Positions 50,885 to 60,058 are shown, numbered from the stretch's first letter. The stretch is DNA of 64,000 nucleotides from Burkholderiaceae bacterium 16 (GCA_000955785.1 JYOD01000011.1:22661-86660); one strand, 5' to 3'. The notes: generated by a model not told the origin, from the letters alone. Made by a program: numbers and translations.

Positions 50885-51775
50885 CTAAGGCCGCGTTTCC
50901 CCATCCGCATCCAGCGCGGCAAGCAATGCCAGCACGGCCGGCGCCTGCTCGTCCGCGCGCCAGACGCCATGCAGTTCTGAGGCCCGGCCCGGCCTTGCCA
51001 GTGGCCGGCAGGCCAGGTTGGGCAGCTGCACCAGCGCCACCGACGCGGGCACCAGCGAGACGCCGAAGTTCTGCGATACCAGCGTAGCGATCGTCAGCAT
51101 ATGGCGCACTTCATGGCGGATGCTGGGCGTAAAGCCGGCGCCCATGCAGAGGGCGACGATCTTGTCGTAGTACTCCGGCGCGAAATGGCGCGGGAACAGG
51201 ACAAAATCTTCCAGGCGCAATTGCCGTAGATCGACTTGCGCCTGCGCCGCCAGCGGATGATCCGACGGCAGCACGCAGATAAACCGTTCGGCATAGAGCA
51301 CGCGGGACGCCAGTCCCGCCGGGATGACGCGCGGATGCGCGATGCCGATATCGATCAGGCCGCGCTGCAGCGCCTCGATCTGCTCGAAGCTGTTCAGCTC
51401 GTGCACCACCACCTCCACCCCCGGCCGCTCTTGCGCGAACGCACGAATCGCCGCGGCCAGCTTCGTCAGCATGGCCGAGCCGACAAAGGCGACGTGCACC
51501 GCGCCGGTTTCCCCCTTGGCGGCCCGGCTCGCCAGGCCCTGCGCATCGCGCGCCAGGGCAAGGATCTTCACCGCTTCCTGGTACATCACCCGCCCGGCGG
51601 GCGTTAGCGCAACCTCGCGCGTGCTGCGCCGCAGCAGCGCGAAGCCGAGTGAGTCTTCCAACTGGCGGATGTTGAAGCTCAGCGGCGGCTGGGTGATGGC
51701 AAGGCGCTCGGCAGCCCGGCCGAAATGCAGTTCCTCCGCGACGGCAACGAAGTAACGCAACTGTCGAAGGTCCAT
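50885..51775 (-). CDS. LysR-family transcriptional regulator
   Basis: This 296-aa regulator has an N-terminal winged helix-turn-helix (LRYFVAVAEELHFGRAAERL, residues 4-23; QPPLSFNIRQLEDSLG), then an effector-binding domain. It is divergent from the Bug/CaiB/acyl-CoA dehydrogenase genes and probably controls them. The C-terminal effector pocket resembles CatR/BenM-type regulators of aromatic or carboxylic acid use. It is convergent with the GNAT gene. Confidence 0.88.
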   Translation of the reverse strand: MDLRQLRYFVAVAEELHFGRAAERLAITQPPLSFNIRQLEDSLGFALLRRSTREVALTPAGRVMYQEAVKILALARDAQGLASRAAKGETGAVHVAFVGSAMLTKLAAAIRAFAQERPGVEVVVHELNSFEQIEALQRGLIDIGIAHPRVIPAGLASRVLYAERFICVLPSDHPLAAQAQVDLRQLRLEDFVLFPRHFAPEYYDKIVALCMGAGFTPSIRHEVRHMLTIATLVSQNFGVSLVPASVALVQLPNLACRPLARPGRASELHGVWRADEQAPAVLALLAALDADGETRP

Positions 51776-51802
51776 GGAAGGTCAGGGTGATTGATTCAAT
51801 AC

Positions 51803-51829
51803 CGATATAAATAGCGCAAAAAACGATAT
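51803..51829. promoter_or_regulatory. Paired CGATAT repeats in the LysR/Bug divergent promoter region
   Basis: Two direct CGATAT hexamers, 21 bp apart (two helical turns), occupy the 156-bp divergent region. Two-site placement on one DNA face fits LysR-type binding. Exact LysR T-N11-A sites are not distinguishable. Confidence 0.3.
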
Positions 51830-51931
51830 TGGACGAGAAAACTCACGAGTTTGAGAATGCTTCTTGCGCACCCACCCGCGGCGGCCTTCCGCGGCCAGCG
51901 CCGCGCAATAAAAAGAACCAGGGAGACAGCC

Positions 51932-52909
51932 GTGAATCCGAAGACCCTCGTCGTCTTGCTCATCGCCCCATTGCTGACCGTGATGACGGCAACCAAGGCC
52001 GCCGCGCAAGCCTATCCGCGCCAGCCCATTCGCATTGTCGTGCCCTATGCGGCCGGCGGCATGACGGACGTCGTGGCGCGCGTGATCGGCCTGCGCCTTG
52101 GCGAGCGGCTTGGCCAGCCAGTGGTCGTGGAAAACCGGCCGGGGGCAGCCACCATCGTCGGCGCGGAGCAGGTCGCAGGAGCCAGCGCCGATGGCTACAC
52201 GTTGCTGGCGGCCACCAATACCACTCTGACCATCAATCCCTGGCTGTACCCGAAGTTGCCTTATGACCCCGCCCGGAGTTTCGCGCCGATCGCGCTGGTT
52301 GCCACCGCGCCGAGCGTGATCGTGGTGAATCCTGCCGTGCCCGCCAGGACCATGGACGAACTGGTGCAACTGTCCCGCGCCAAGCCAGGCAGCTTGAGTT
52401 ATGCATCGTATGGCAACGGCTCGACCGCGCATCTCGCCGGCGAGATGCTGAAGGCGCGCGCCGGGATCGACGTGCTGCATGTGCCGTACAAGGGCAGCGC
52501 GCCGGCCAAGGCCGCCGTGATGGCCAACGAGGTGTCGATGACCTTCGAGCCCGCCTTCACGGGCCTGCCGCAGATCGCGGCAGGCAAGCTGCGCGCGCTT
52601 GCCGTGATGAACGCGAAGCGCTCGGCGGTGATGCCCGATGTGCCGACCACGGCGGAGCTTGGCTTCGGCGGCATCGAGATGTCGGCCTGGGTCGGCCTGG
52701 TGGCGCCCGCCGCCACGCCGCCCGCCGTGGTCGAGCGGCTGGCCAGCGAGATCGAGCGCATCGTGGCCGAGCCGGCGGTGCAACAAACCTTGCTGCGCAG
52801 CGGGGCCGAGCCGGTGGGCTACTACCGCGAAGCCTTCGGTGCCTATATCCGCGAGGAAACCGCCCGCTACGGCAAGGTGATCACGGCCGCGCACATCCGC
52901 GCCGACTGA
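51932..52909 (+). CDS. Bug-type (TctC) tripartite tricarboxylate transporter substrate-binding protein
   Basis: This 325-aa protein has a GTG start at 51932 with an AGGGAGAC ribosome site; a signal peptide (LVVLLIAPLLTVMTATKAAAQ) follows. Family segments are YPRQPIRIVVPYAAGGMTD, VVENRPGAATIVGAEQVA and HVPYKGSAPAKA. There are no TctA/TctB partners nearby. It begins a three-gene run with a CoA-transferase and an acyl-CoA dehydrogenase, so its ligand is presumably the carboxylate degraded by those enzymes. Confidence 0.9.
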   Translation: MNPKTLVVLLIAPLLTVMTATKAAAQAYPRQPIRIVVPYAAGGMTDVVARVIGLRLGERLGQPVVVENRPGAATIVGAEQVAGASADGYTLLAATNTTLTINPWLYPKLPYDPARSFAPIALVATAPSVIVVNPAVPARTMDELVQLSRAKPGSLSYASYGNGSTAHLAGEMLKARAGIDVLHVPYKGSAPAKAAVMANEVSMTFEPAFTGLPQIAAGKLRALAVMNAKRSAVMPDVPTTAELGFGGIEMSAWVGLVAPAATPPAVVERLASEIERIVAEPAVQQTLLRSGAEPVGYYREAFGAYIREETARYGKVITAAHIRAD

Positions 52910-52948
52910 ACAAGCACGACCCACCACCCAAGCCACGACGACGCCAAC

Positions 52949-54184
52949 ATGAACAAACCGCTTTCCCATATCCGCGTACTCGACCTGACCAGGGTGCTGG
53001 CCGGCCCCTGGTGCACCCAGAACCTGGCCGACCTGGGCGCGGAGGTGATCAAGGTTGAACGGCCCGACGCGGGCGATGAAACCCGCGGCTGGGGGCCGCC
53101 CTGGGTGCCCGTCGAGGCCGGGGAGGAGCGGCGGGACTCCACGTATTACGCCTCAACCAACCGGGGCAAGAAATCGGTCACTGTCGATTTCGCGACCAGC
53201 GAAGGCCAGGAGATCGTCCGGCGCATGGCAGCCACCTGCGACGTGCTCGTAGAGAACTACAAGGTCGGCACGCTGGCGCGCTTCGGGCTCGGCTACGAGG
53301 ACCTGCGCGCGGCCAACCCCGGATTGATCTATTGCTCGGTCACCGGCTATGGCCAGACCGGCCCCTACCGGCACCGTCCCGGGTATGACTTTGTCTTCCA
53401 GGGCATGAGCGGCCTGATGAGCCTGACCGGCGAGCCCGATCATGGCTGTGGCGAATGCGAGGGCGGCGGGCCGCAGAAATTCGGCGTGGCGGTGGCCGAC
53501 ATGACCACCGGCCTGTACGCCAGCCTGGCGATCACGGCGGCGCTGGCGTGGCGCGAGCGCAACGGCCGTGGCCAGCATATCGACATGGCCCTGCTCGATT
53601 GCGCGATGGCGCTCGGCAGCAACCAGGCCGTGGGCTACCTGACCTCGGGCAAGGTCCCGCGCCGCTACGGCAATGCACATCCTAACGCCGTGCCTTACCA
53701 GGTCTTCGCCACCCGGGACGGCAAGCTGATCGTTGCGGTGGGTAACGATGGCCTGTTTGCCTCGTACTGCGAGGCCATCGGCCGGCCGGAACTGGCCGCC
53801 GATGCGCGCTTTGCCAAGGTCAGCGGCAGGCTGGTCAACCGCGACGCGCTGTTGCCGCTGCTGGCGGACATCATGCGCGCCGACACGACCGAAGCCTGGC
53901 TCGCGCGCCTGGAAGCGGCCGGCGTGCCTTGCGGTCCCATCAATGACTTTGCCCAGGCCTTCGACGATCCGCAGGTCAGGCATCGCGGCATCCGCGTGGA
54001 TCTGCCGCTTTCCACCGGAGGGACCTGTCCCGCCATTGCCAGCCCGATGCGTTTCTCCGCCACGCCGCTGGACTACCAGAGCGGGCCGCCCGTCCTCGGC
54101 GAGCACACCGAGGCCGTGCTGGGCGACAGCCTGGGCATGGCACCCGAGGATCTGATGCGCCTGCGCGCCGCCGGCGTGATCTGA
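52949..54184 (+). CDS. CaiB/BaiF (class III) CoA-transferase
   Basis: This 411-aa enzyme moves CoA between carboxylic acids via a mixed anhydride on an Asp. The N-terminus LDLTRVLAGPWCTQNLADLGAEV (residues 11-33) and the catalytic Asp in VADMTTGLYAS (about residue 185) are visible, with GYGQTGPYRHRPGYD between them. The gene lies 39 bp after the Bug gene and 42 bp before the acyl-CoA dehydrogenase. The acceptor is likely the acid imported via the Bug system, a context inference. Confidence 0.9.
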   Translation: MNKPLSHIRVLDLTRVLAGPWCTQNLADLGAEVIKVERPDAGDETRGWGPPWVPVEAGEERRDSTYYASTNRGKKSVTVDFATSEGQEIVRRMAATCDVLVENYKVGTLARFGLGYEDLRAANPGLIYCSVTGYGQTGPYRHRPGYDFVFQGMSGLMSLTGEPDHGCGECEGGGPQKFGVAVADMTTGLYASLAITAALAWRERNGRGQHIDMALLDCAMALGSNQAVGYLTSGKVPRRYGNAHPNAVPYQVFATRDGKLIVAVGNDGLFASYCEAIGRPELAADARFAKVSGRLVNRDALLPLLADIMRADTTEAWLARLEAAGVPCGPINDFAQAFDDPQVRHRGIRVDLPLSTGGTCPAIASPMRFSATPLDYQSGPPVLGEHTEAVLGDSLGMAPEDLMRLRAAGVI

Positions 54185-54226
54185 ATACCTCGCTCGTCCT
54201 TCCATCCTCCTTGCCGGAACCCTCCC

Positions 54227-56029
54227 ATGTCTTTCCAAGCCAGCTACGCCGAGTTCGTCAGTCCACGCCCCGGTGATGCGGGGACCAGTTCCCGCCACCT
54301 CGCGCCGGATTGCGCCGGCCTGGATTTCTTTGCGCTCGACCGGGGCCTGCGGGACCTGTTGGCGCTGTACCTGCCGGCGCAGGAACACCAGCACCTGCTG
54401 CCGCATTTCCAGCGCATGGGCCAGTTGGCCGGCGGCCGCCTGAATGCGCTGGCGGCGGTGGCCGACAAATACGCCCCGGTGCTTCACGCGCGTACCCGCT
54501 GGGGCGAGGACCACGACTGGATCGAATACCACCCGGCCTACCAGGAGATGGAGCACATCGCCTTCGCCGATTTCCAGTTCCATGCGATGGGCCACCGCGC
54601 TGGCGTGCTGGGGTGCGCCGCGCCGCTGGCGCCGGCGGCGAAATACGCCTTCCAGTACCTGTTCGTGCAGTCCGAGTTCGGCCAGATGTGCCCGATCAGC
54701 GTGACGGATACCTCGATCCACCTGATCCGCAAGTTCGGCAACCAGGCCTTGCAGCAAAAACTGCTGCCCAGCATGCTGTCCCCCGACCTGGCGTCGCTCT
54801 GGAAGGGCACCCAGTTCATGACCGAGAAGGCCGGCGGCTCGGACGTGGGTGCCATCGAGACCGTGGCGCGCGAGGAGGGTGGCCAGTGGCGCCTGTACGG
54901 CGAGAAGTGGTTCTGTTCGCATGCCGATGCGGACGTTGTCCTGCTGCTGGCCCGTCCCGAAGGCGCGCCGTCCGGCACCCGCGGCCTCGCGCTGTTTGCG
55001 CTGCCGCGCCGGCTCGACGACGGCAGCCGCAACGCCTACCGCATCGTCCGGCTGAAGGACAAGCTGGGCACGCGGTCGATGGCCAGCGGCGAAGTCCGGC
55101 TCGAAGGGGCGGTGGCCTATCCGGTTGGCGCGCTGGACCAGGGCCTCAAGCAGATGATGGAGCAGGTCAACCTGTCGCGCCTGTCGCATGCGGTGCGCGC
55201 CGCCGCCATGATGCGCCGTTGCCTGAACGAAGCGCTGCAGGCCGCGCGGCACCGCTCTGCCTTTGGGCGCGAGGTCATTGGCCATGCGCTGCTGCGGCGG
55301 CAATTGCTGAAGATCATGGTCCCCACCGAGGCGGCCTTGTCGATGGTCATGGCCACGGCGGACGCCATGCGGCGGGCCGGCGAGGAAGAGGGCGAGGGCG
55401 ACGGTAGTGCACGTCAAGCCTTGCGCCTGCTGACGCCGCTGATCAAGCTGCGCGCCTGCCGGGACAATATCGCCGTGGCGACCGGCGCCATGGAAGTGCG
55501 GGGCGGCAACGGCTATATCGAGGATTTCGTCAACGCGCGGCTGGTCCGGGACGCCCATATCGGCGTGCTGTGGGAGGGCACCAGCAATATCAATGCGCTG
55601 GATGCCATCCAGCGGGCGGTGGGAAAGGAGGGGGCTCACCGTGCCCTGGGGACCTTGCTGGCGGGGCGGCTGGAACAATCCGGGAACCTGCCGGCGCCGC
55701 TGCGGCAGGCCCTGTGGCAAGGGTGGCAACGTGCTGCTTCGCTCGCCCAGACGGTGGCTGGCGGCGCGCGGCACGAGGCGGAGAGCCGCCGTGCCGCCAG
55801 CGCCCTCTACCACGCCAGTGCCGCCATCCTGATGGCCTGGGAGGCTGCCCGGCCTGGTGTCGACGCCCGCCGCCTGCTACTGGCCGACGCGCTGCTGCGG
55901 CATCGCCTGCTGCCATCCGATCCGCTGGCGAGCCCGGATGAGGAGGGCGAATCCGCAGCGTGCCGGCTGCTGCTGGACCCGGCGCCGCTCACGCTGGAGC
56001 AGGCCTGCGCGGCGATCGCCTCCGTCTGA
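54227..56029 (+). CDS. AidB-like acyl-CoA dehydrogenase
   Basis: This 600-aa flavoprotein belongs to the AidB/ACAD-11-like subgroup. Segments are GTQFMTEKAGGSDVGAIET (about 195), WRLYGEKWFCSHADADV (about 222), LGTRSMASGEVRLEGA, RHRSAFGREVIGH (about 342) and EVRGGNGYIEDFVNAR (about 420), with VLWEGTSNINALD near the catalytic position. E. coli AidB is linked to alkylation repair and DNA binding; here the CoA-transferase partner suggests catabolism instead. It is the last gene before a hairpin and tatD. Confidence 0.88.
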   Translation: MSFQASYAEFVSPRPGDAGTSSRHLAPDCAGLDFFALDRGLRDLLALYLPAQEHQHLLPHFQRMGQLAGGRLNALAAVADKYAPVLHARTRWGEDHDWIEYHPAYQEMEHIAFADFQFHAMGHRAGVLGCAAPLAPAAKYAFQYLFVQSEFGQMCPISVTDTSIHLIRKFGNQALQQKLLPSMLSPDLASLWKGTQFMTEKAGGSDVGAIETVAREEGGQWRLYGEKWFCSHADADVVLLLARPEGAPSGTRGLALFALPRRLDDGSRNAYRIVRLKDKLGTRSMASGEVRLEGAVAYPVGALDQGLKQMMEQVNLSRLSHAVRAAAMMRRCLNEALQAARHRSAFGREVIGHALLRRQLLKIMVPTEAALSMVMATADAMRRAGEEEGEGDGSARQALRLLTPLIKLRACRDNIAVATGAMEVRGGNGYIEDFVNARLVRDAHIGVLWEGTSNINALDAIQRAVGKEGAHRALGTLLAGRLEQSGNLPAPLRQALWQGWQRAASLAQTVAGGARHEAESRRAASALYHASAAILMAWEAARPGVDARRLLLADALLRHRLLPSDPLASPDEEGESAACRLLLDPAPLTLEQACAAIASV

Positions 56030-56065
56030 TCCCGGCTGGCGCAAGTGGCGCATCGGGCTCCGGGC

Positions 56066-56096
56066 CGCGCCCGCCGATCCGCCATGGGCGGGCGCG
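56066..56096. terminator. Hairpin between acyl-CoA dehydrogenase and tatD
   Basis: A perfect 10-bp stem (CGCGCCCGCC / GGCGGGCGCG) with an 11-nt loop, 36 bp after the acyl-CoA dehydrogenase stop. No T-run is present. It likely marks the transcript end of the inserted gene group. Confidence 0.5.
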
Positions 56097-56164
56097 CGGG
56101 CACGACCGGATACAATGGCGGGTGGCGCCGCCCGCGGCGGCGTCTCTATACGGAAACCGCCCCA

Positions 56165-56959
56165 ATGTTTGTCGATTCCCACTGCCATCTAGATTTCCCC
56201 GAACTGGCCGAACGCTTGCCCGAATTGCTGGAGAACATGCGTGCCAACCAGGTAACGCATGCGCTGTGCATCTCGGTCACGCTGGAAGATTTCCCGCGCG
56301 TGCTGGCACTCGCCGAGCAGTTTCCGCATCTCTACGCTTCGGTCGGTGTGCATCCCGACTACGAGGAGGGCGAGGAGCCCACGCTGGAGCGCCTGCTGGC
56401 GCTTTCGGCGCATCCGCGGGTGGTCGGCACCGGCGAGACCGGGCTCGACTACTATCGGCTGAACGGCCGCAGCATTGCCGACATGGAGTGGCAGCGGGAG
56501 CGTTTCCGCACCCATATCCGCGCCGCGCGGCAGACCGGCAAGCCGCTCATCATCCATACCCGCTCGTCCGCCGACGACACCCTGCGCCTGATGCGCGAGG
56601 AAGACGCGCGCGCCGCCGGCGGGGTGATGCATTGCTTTACCGAGAGTTGGGAGATCGCCCGGCAATCGCTGGATGAAGGCTTCCATATCTCGTTTTCCGG
56701 CATCGTGACATTCAAGAACGCCGTGGAGCTGCAGGAAACCGCGCGCAAGATACCGCTGGAGCGAATGCTGATCGAGACCGATTCACCTTACCTGGCGCCC
56801 GTGCCTTACCGCGGCAAGACCAACCAGCCAGCCTGGGTACGCCATGTGGGCGAATTCATCGCCAATCTGCGCGGCATTCCGGTCGAGGAATTGGCGGAGC
56901 AGACTTCCGACAATTTCTTCCGTCTTTTCAAGCATATAGATAGGAATACTCATGTTTGA
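56165..56959 (+). CDS. TatD family metal-dependent hydrolase (DNase)
   Basis: This 264-aa TIM-barrel hydrolase has the metal ligands of the family: MFVDSHCHLDFPEL (residues 1-14), GETGLDYYRL (about 92), IIHTRSSADDT (about 130), MHCFTESWEIA (about 155) and TDSPYLAPVPYRGKTNQP (about 203). TatD proteins degrade single-stranded DNA and damaged ends. The ATG at 56165 starts directly at the metal motif; the longer frame upstream is unsupported. The ankyrin gene overlaps its 3' end by 8 bp. Confidence 0.92.
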   Translation: MFVDSHCHLDFPELAERLPELLENMRANQVTHALCISVTLEDFPRVLALAEQFPHLYASVGVHPDYEEGEEPTLERLLALSAHPRVVGTGETGLDYYRLNGRSIADMEWQRERFRTHIRAARQTGKPLIIHTRSSADDTLRLMREEDARAAGGVMHCFTESWEIARQSLDEGFHISFSGIVTFKNAVELQETARKIPLERMLIETDSPYLAPVPYRGKTNQPAWVRHVGEFIANLRGIPVEELAEQTSDNFFRLFKHIDRNTHV

Positions 56960-57650
56960 CATGAAGATTGTACGGCGTCTCGCCGCTGTCGCGGCGCTGC
57001 TTTGCGGCACGGTTGCCTGGGCGACGCCCGCCGACGATATGCGCAAGGCGGTGGAGTTCGACGACATCAACGCCGTCCAGAAGATGCTGGCGCGCGGCGT
57101 CGATCCCAACCTCGTCGATGCCAAGGGCAATCCCATGCTGGTGGTGGCATTGCGCGAGAAGTCGCTGAAGGTGGCGGGGGCACTGATCCGCGCCAAGAAT
57201 ATCGATTTCGACAAGACCAATGCGGCCGGCGAGACGCCGCTGATGATGGCCAGCCTGCAGAACGAACTCGATATGGTCAAGCTGATGGTCGACCAGATGG
57301 AGGTCGAGATCAACAAGACGGGCTGGACGCCGCTGCACTACGCGGCGACCAACGGCAACAACGAGATCGTCAAGTTCCTGGTTGATCACGCTGCCTATAT
57401 CGACGCCGAAAGTCCCAACGGCACCACGCCGCTGATGATGGCGGCGCGCGGCGGCCATATCGAGTCGGTCAAGCTGCTGCTGGACGAGGGCGCGGACATG
57501 CGGCTGAAGAACCAGCAGGGCATGACGGCAATCGATTTTGCCGAGCGCTACCACCAGAAGGAGATCGCGGACGGGCTGAAATCGCGCTGGCAGAAGCTGT
57601 ATCCGCAGACGCCGCTAAGCTCGCAGTCCCCGCAAAAGGGCTGGAACTGA
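56952..57650 (+). CDS. Exported ankyrin repeat protein
   Basis: This 232-aa protein has a signal peptide (VRRLAAVAALLCGTVAWA-T) and about five ankyrin repeats, seen in DINAVQKMLARGVDPNLVDAKG, GWTPLHYAATNGNNEIVKFLVD and GTTPLMMAARGGHIESVKLLLDEGAD. It is thought to be periplasmic and to mediate protein contacts. The start overlaps tatD by 8 bp; an ATG at 56961 is an alternative. A tatD-ankyrin pair of this kind is common in Burkholderiales. The 3' end is convergent with egtB. Confidence 0.88.
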   Translation: MFDMKIVRRLAAVAALLCGTVAWATPADDMRKAVEFDDINAVQKMLARGVDPNLVDAKGNPMLVVALREKSLKVAGALIRAKNIDFDKTNAAGETPLMMASLQNELDMVKLMVDQMEVEINKTGWTPLHYAATNGNNEIVKFLVDHAAYIDAESPNGTTPLMMAARGGHIESVKLLLDEGADMRLKNQQGMTAIDFAERYHQKEIADGLKSRWQKLYPQTPLSSQSPQKGWN

Positions 57651-57696
57651 ATTTGCGGGAAGCGCGCCGGTCTTGCCCGGCGTGCTCCCGCCCCGG

Positions 57697-58986
57697 CTAC
57701 GCGTCGTCCGCGAGGCGCACGCCGGTGAACTGCCAACGCTGGTGCGGATAGAAGAAGTTGCGGTAGCTGGCGCGGATATGCGATTCGGGCGTCACGCAGG
57801 AACCGCCGCGCAGCACCATCTGGCTGCACATGAACTTGCCGTTGTATTCCCCCACCGCGCCCGCGCCCGGCCGGAAGCCCGGGTAGGGCTGGAAGGGGCT
57901 GGCGGTCCATTCCCACACGTCGCCAAACATCTGCCGCAGCACGCCCGAGGTATTTTGCCGGTCGGGCAGCGGCCGCAGAATCCGTCCTTCGACAAAATTC
58001 CCCGTGGCTGGCTGGTTGCGCGCCGCATGCTCCCATTCCGCCTCGGTGGGCAGGCGGCGCTCGGCCCAGCGGGCGAAGGCATCGGCCTCATAGAAGCTGA
58101 CATGGGTGACCGGGCTATCGGGATCGACCGGCTGCATCCCGCGCAAACTCATCTGCCACCAGGTGCCCTCGCGTTCCTCCCAGTACAGCGGCGCTTCGAT
58201 GCCCTGTTCGCAGACCCAGCGCCATCCATCCGACAGCCAAAGGCCGGCGGTACGGTAGGCGCCGTCCTCGATGAATTCAAACCACTGGCGGTTGCTGATG
58301 GGGTGCGAGCAGAGCTGGTACGGTTGCAGCAGCACATTGTGGCGCGGGCTTTCGCAATCGAAGGCAAAGCCGTCGCGGTCGTGGCCGATGGCGACCACGC
58401 CGCCGGCAAAGCGGATCCATTCGGCGGCCGGGCGCGGGTCGGCGATGACGGGCGCCAGCAACTCCGGCGCGAAAGCCGGCTTCAGCGGGTTTTGCGCGAA
58501 CAAGTGCAGGATGTCGGTCAGCAGCAGTTCCTGGTGCTGCTGCTCGTGGTTCAGGCCAAGCTCGATCAGCGCTGCCTCGGCATCCGTCTGCGCGCTCGTG
58601 AGCAGCCCGAGCATGGTTTCGTCGACCGCTTCGCGGTAAGCCAGGATCTCGTCCAGCGAGGGCCGCGAGAGCAGTCCCCGGCGCGGGCGCGGGTGGCGGG
58701 CCCCGACCGACTCGTAATAGGAGTTGAAGAGGTAGCGGTATTGCGGGTCGACTGGCTCGTAGTCCGGGATGCGGGCCGTCAGCACGAACTCCTCGAAGAA
58801 CCAGGTGGTATGCGCCAGGTGCCATTTGGCCGGGCTTGCGTCGTCCATCGACTGCACCGTGGCGTCGGCGTCGGTCAGGTCGGCGACCATGGCCTCGGTG
58901 GCCGAGCGGATGTGGCGGTACCGGGCAAGCAGGGCCGGCTCGTGCGGAGGATGCACGGCGCTGGCAGGCAGCAGGGCAGAGGACAT
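57697..58986 (-). CDS. egtB: Ergothioneine biosynthesis sulfoxide synthase EgtB
   Basis: This 429-aa iron enzyme joins a thiol (gamma-Glu-Cys or Cys) to hercynine. The N-terminal DinB-like part carries the iron ligands: His in KWHLAHTTWFFEEF (about 56-59) and the HX3HXE set His147, His151, Glu153 (NHEQQHQELL). The C-terminal FGE-sulfatase-like domain has RLPTEAEWEHAAR and QMFGDVWEWTASPFQPYPGF, then VLRGGSC. The ATG at 58986 has an AGGGAGC ribosome site. No egtD methyltransferase adjoins it in the window. Confidence 0.93.
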   Translation of the reverse strand: MSSALLPASAVHPPHEPALLARYRHIRSATEAMVADLTDADATVQSMDDASPAKWHLAHTTWFFEEFVLTARIPDYEPVDPQYRYLFNSYYESVGARHPRPRRGLLSRPSLDEILAYREAVDETMLGLLTSAQTDAEAALIELGLNHEQQHQELLLTDILHLFAQNPLKPAFAPELLAPVIADPRPAAEWIRFAGGVVAIGHDRDGFAFDCESPRHNVLLQPYQLCSHPISNRQWFEFIEDGAYRTAGLWLSDGWRWVCEQGIEAPLYWEEREGTWWQMSLRGMQPVDPDSPVTHVSFYEADAFARWAERRLPTEAEWEHAARNQPATGNFVEGRILRPLPDRQNTSGVLRQMFGDVWEWTASPFQPYPGFRPGAGAVGEYNGKFMCSQMVLRGGSCVTPESHIRASYRNFFYPHQRWQFTGVRLADDA

Positions 58987-59353
58987 GCGGGCTCCCTTAT
59001 CGAACTTTGCGGACTTGGCATCTGCCGCGGATGCCGCGCGAAGGGCGGCTGGCCGTGGCGTGTGGATTGCGGACAGGTTCCGACCCAGGCCCTCGCAACA
59101 AGGCCGCGCGGGCTTCCCCCTGGATGGACGTGCACCGAAACCGCTCGGGCGTTCCGAACCATCATAGACCCGATCATGCACGGGGCATAGCAGGCTCTTG
59201 CCTGCAAAACCGGGGGCAATGCACTCACCGGGCGGGCCGGCCAAAGAGGGGTGGGAAACGGCTTGCCGGAGCGCAAAACGCCCGCCGGCATGAATGCGGG
59301 CGGGCGTTTTGCCTGGCGGCGCGGCGGCGTGCCGCCGCCTGGCGGTCAGGCGA
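58987..59353. other. Intergenic region upstream of egtB and downstream of azoR
   Basis: About 367 bp without a supported gene. It contains a strong terminator for azoR at 59273-59312 and presumably the egtB promoter. I see no gene or further repeat here. Confidence 0.5.
59273..59312. terminator. Rho-independent terminator downstream of azoR, symmetric
   Basis: A perfect 14-bp stem (GCAAAACGCCCGCC / GGCGGGCGTTTTGC) surrounds a 12-nt loop. A4 and T4 runs lie within the arms, so it can act on both strands. It lies 41 bp beyond the azoR stop and terminates the leftward transcript. Confidence 0.85.
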
Positions 59354-59956
59354 TCACGCGGCCAGGGCTGCCACGGCGCTGTTGGCGGAGGCCAGGCTGG
59401 CTTCGCGGGCTTCCGGGCCCATGGCGAGGCCATGCGCGCGCACATACGTGATATCGGTGATGCCCAGGAAGCGGAACACCACGTCGACGGTCTGCTCATG
59501 CAGGTCCAGGGCGTTGGCGTCCTGGCGCACGCCGCCGCGCGACGACACCACGATCACGCGCTTGCCGCCGGCCAGGCCAACCGGGCCGGTCTCGGTGTAC
59601 TTGAAGGTGCGGCCGGCCTGGGCGATACGGTCGATCCAGGACTTGAGCTGGCTGGGGATGCTGAAGTTGTATTGCGGCACGCCCACGACCAGCACGTCGG
59701 CTTCGAGGAATTCCTTCAGGAAGGCTTCGGTGCGTTGCAGTTCGCTTTCCTGCAGAGCGTTCAGGCCGTCCTTCGGGCCGCCCAGCACGGGCAGCAGTGC
59801 GTTCGACAGGTGTGCCGGAGCGTCCTGGTCGAGGTCGCGCACGGTCAGGGTGGCTTCCGGGTGCTTGGCGCGCAGGTCGGCCACGACCTTGGCGGTCAGG
59901 GTGCGGGAAGCGGAGTGGCCGCCAAGTACGCTCGAGTCGATTTGCAAGATCTTCAT
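59354..59956 (-). CDS. azoR: FMN-dependent NADH-azoreductase
   Basis: This 200-aa flavodoxin-fold quinone/azo reductase has MKILQIDSSVLGGHSASRTL (FMN phosphate loop, residues 1-20), VPQYNFSIPSQLKSWIDRI (about 96) and VVSSRGGV (about 140), matching E. coli AzoR. The ATG at 59956 has a GGAGAAG ribosome site. A longer frame to 59992 is not supported. It is divergent from a LysR gene, a common azoR arrangement in which the regulator senses quinones or electrophiles. Confidence 0.93.
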   Translation of the reverse strand: MKILQIDSSVLGGHSASRTLTAKVVADLRAKHPEATLTVRDLDQDAPAHLSNALLPVLGGPKDGLNALQESELQRTEAFLKEFLEADVLVVGVPQYNFSIPSQLKSWIDRIAQAGRTFKYTETGPVGLAGGKRVIVVSSRGGVRQDANALDLHEQTVDVVFRFLGITDITYVRAHGLAMGPEAREASLASANSAVAALAA

Positions 59957-60042
59957 GTTCTTCTCCACAGGGGTTCGGGTTGGATGAAGCAAAGATAGCG
60001 GTCTGCCATTGATGCCGGTAGTGGGGCAAAATAGAAATTATT

Positions 60043-60058
60043 GTTCCAGAGACAGAAC
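60043..60058. promoter_or_regulatory. Inverted repeat GTTC-N8-GAAC between azoR and LysR
   Basis: A 4+4 inverted repeat with an 8-bp centre (16 bp in all) lies in the 148-bp divergent azoR/LysR region, where a LysR operator is expected. Short arms make this tentative. Confidence 0.3.

Noticed and set aside
53153..55813. Open frame of about 886 codons on the minus strand opposite CaiB and acyl-CoA dehydrogenase
   Set aside because: Same reasoning: both plus-strand genes have full family motifs, and the antisense product shows no domain.
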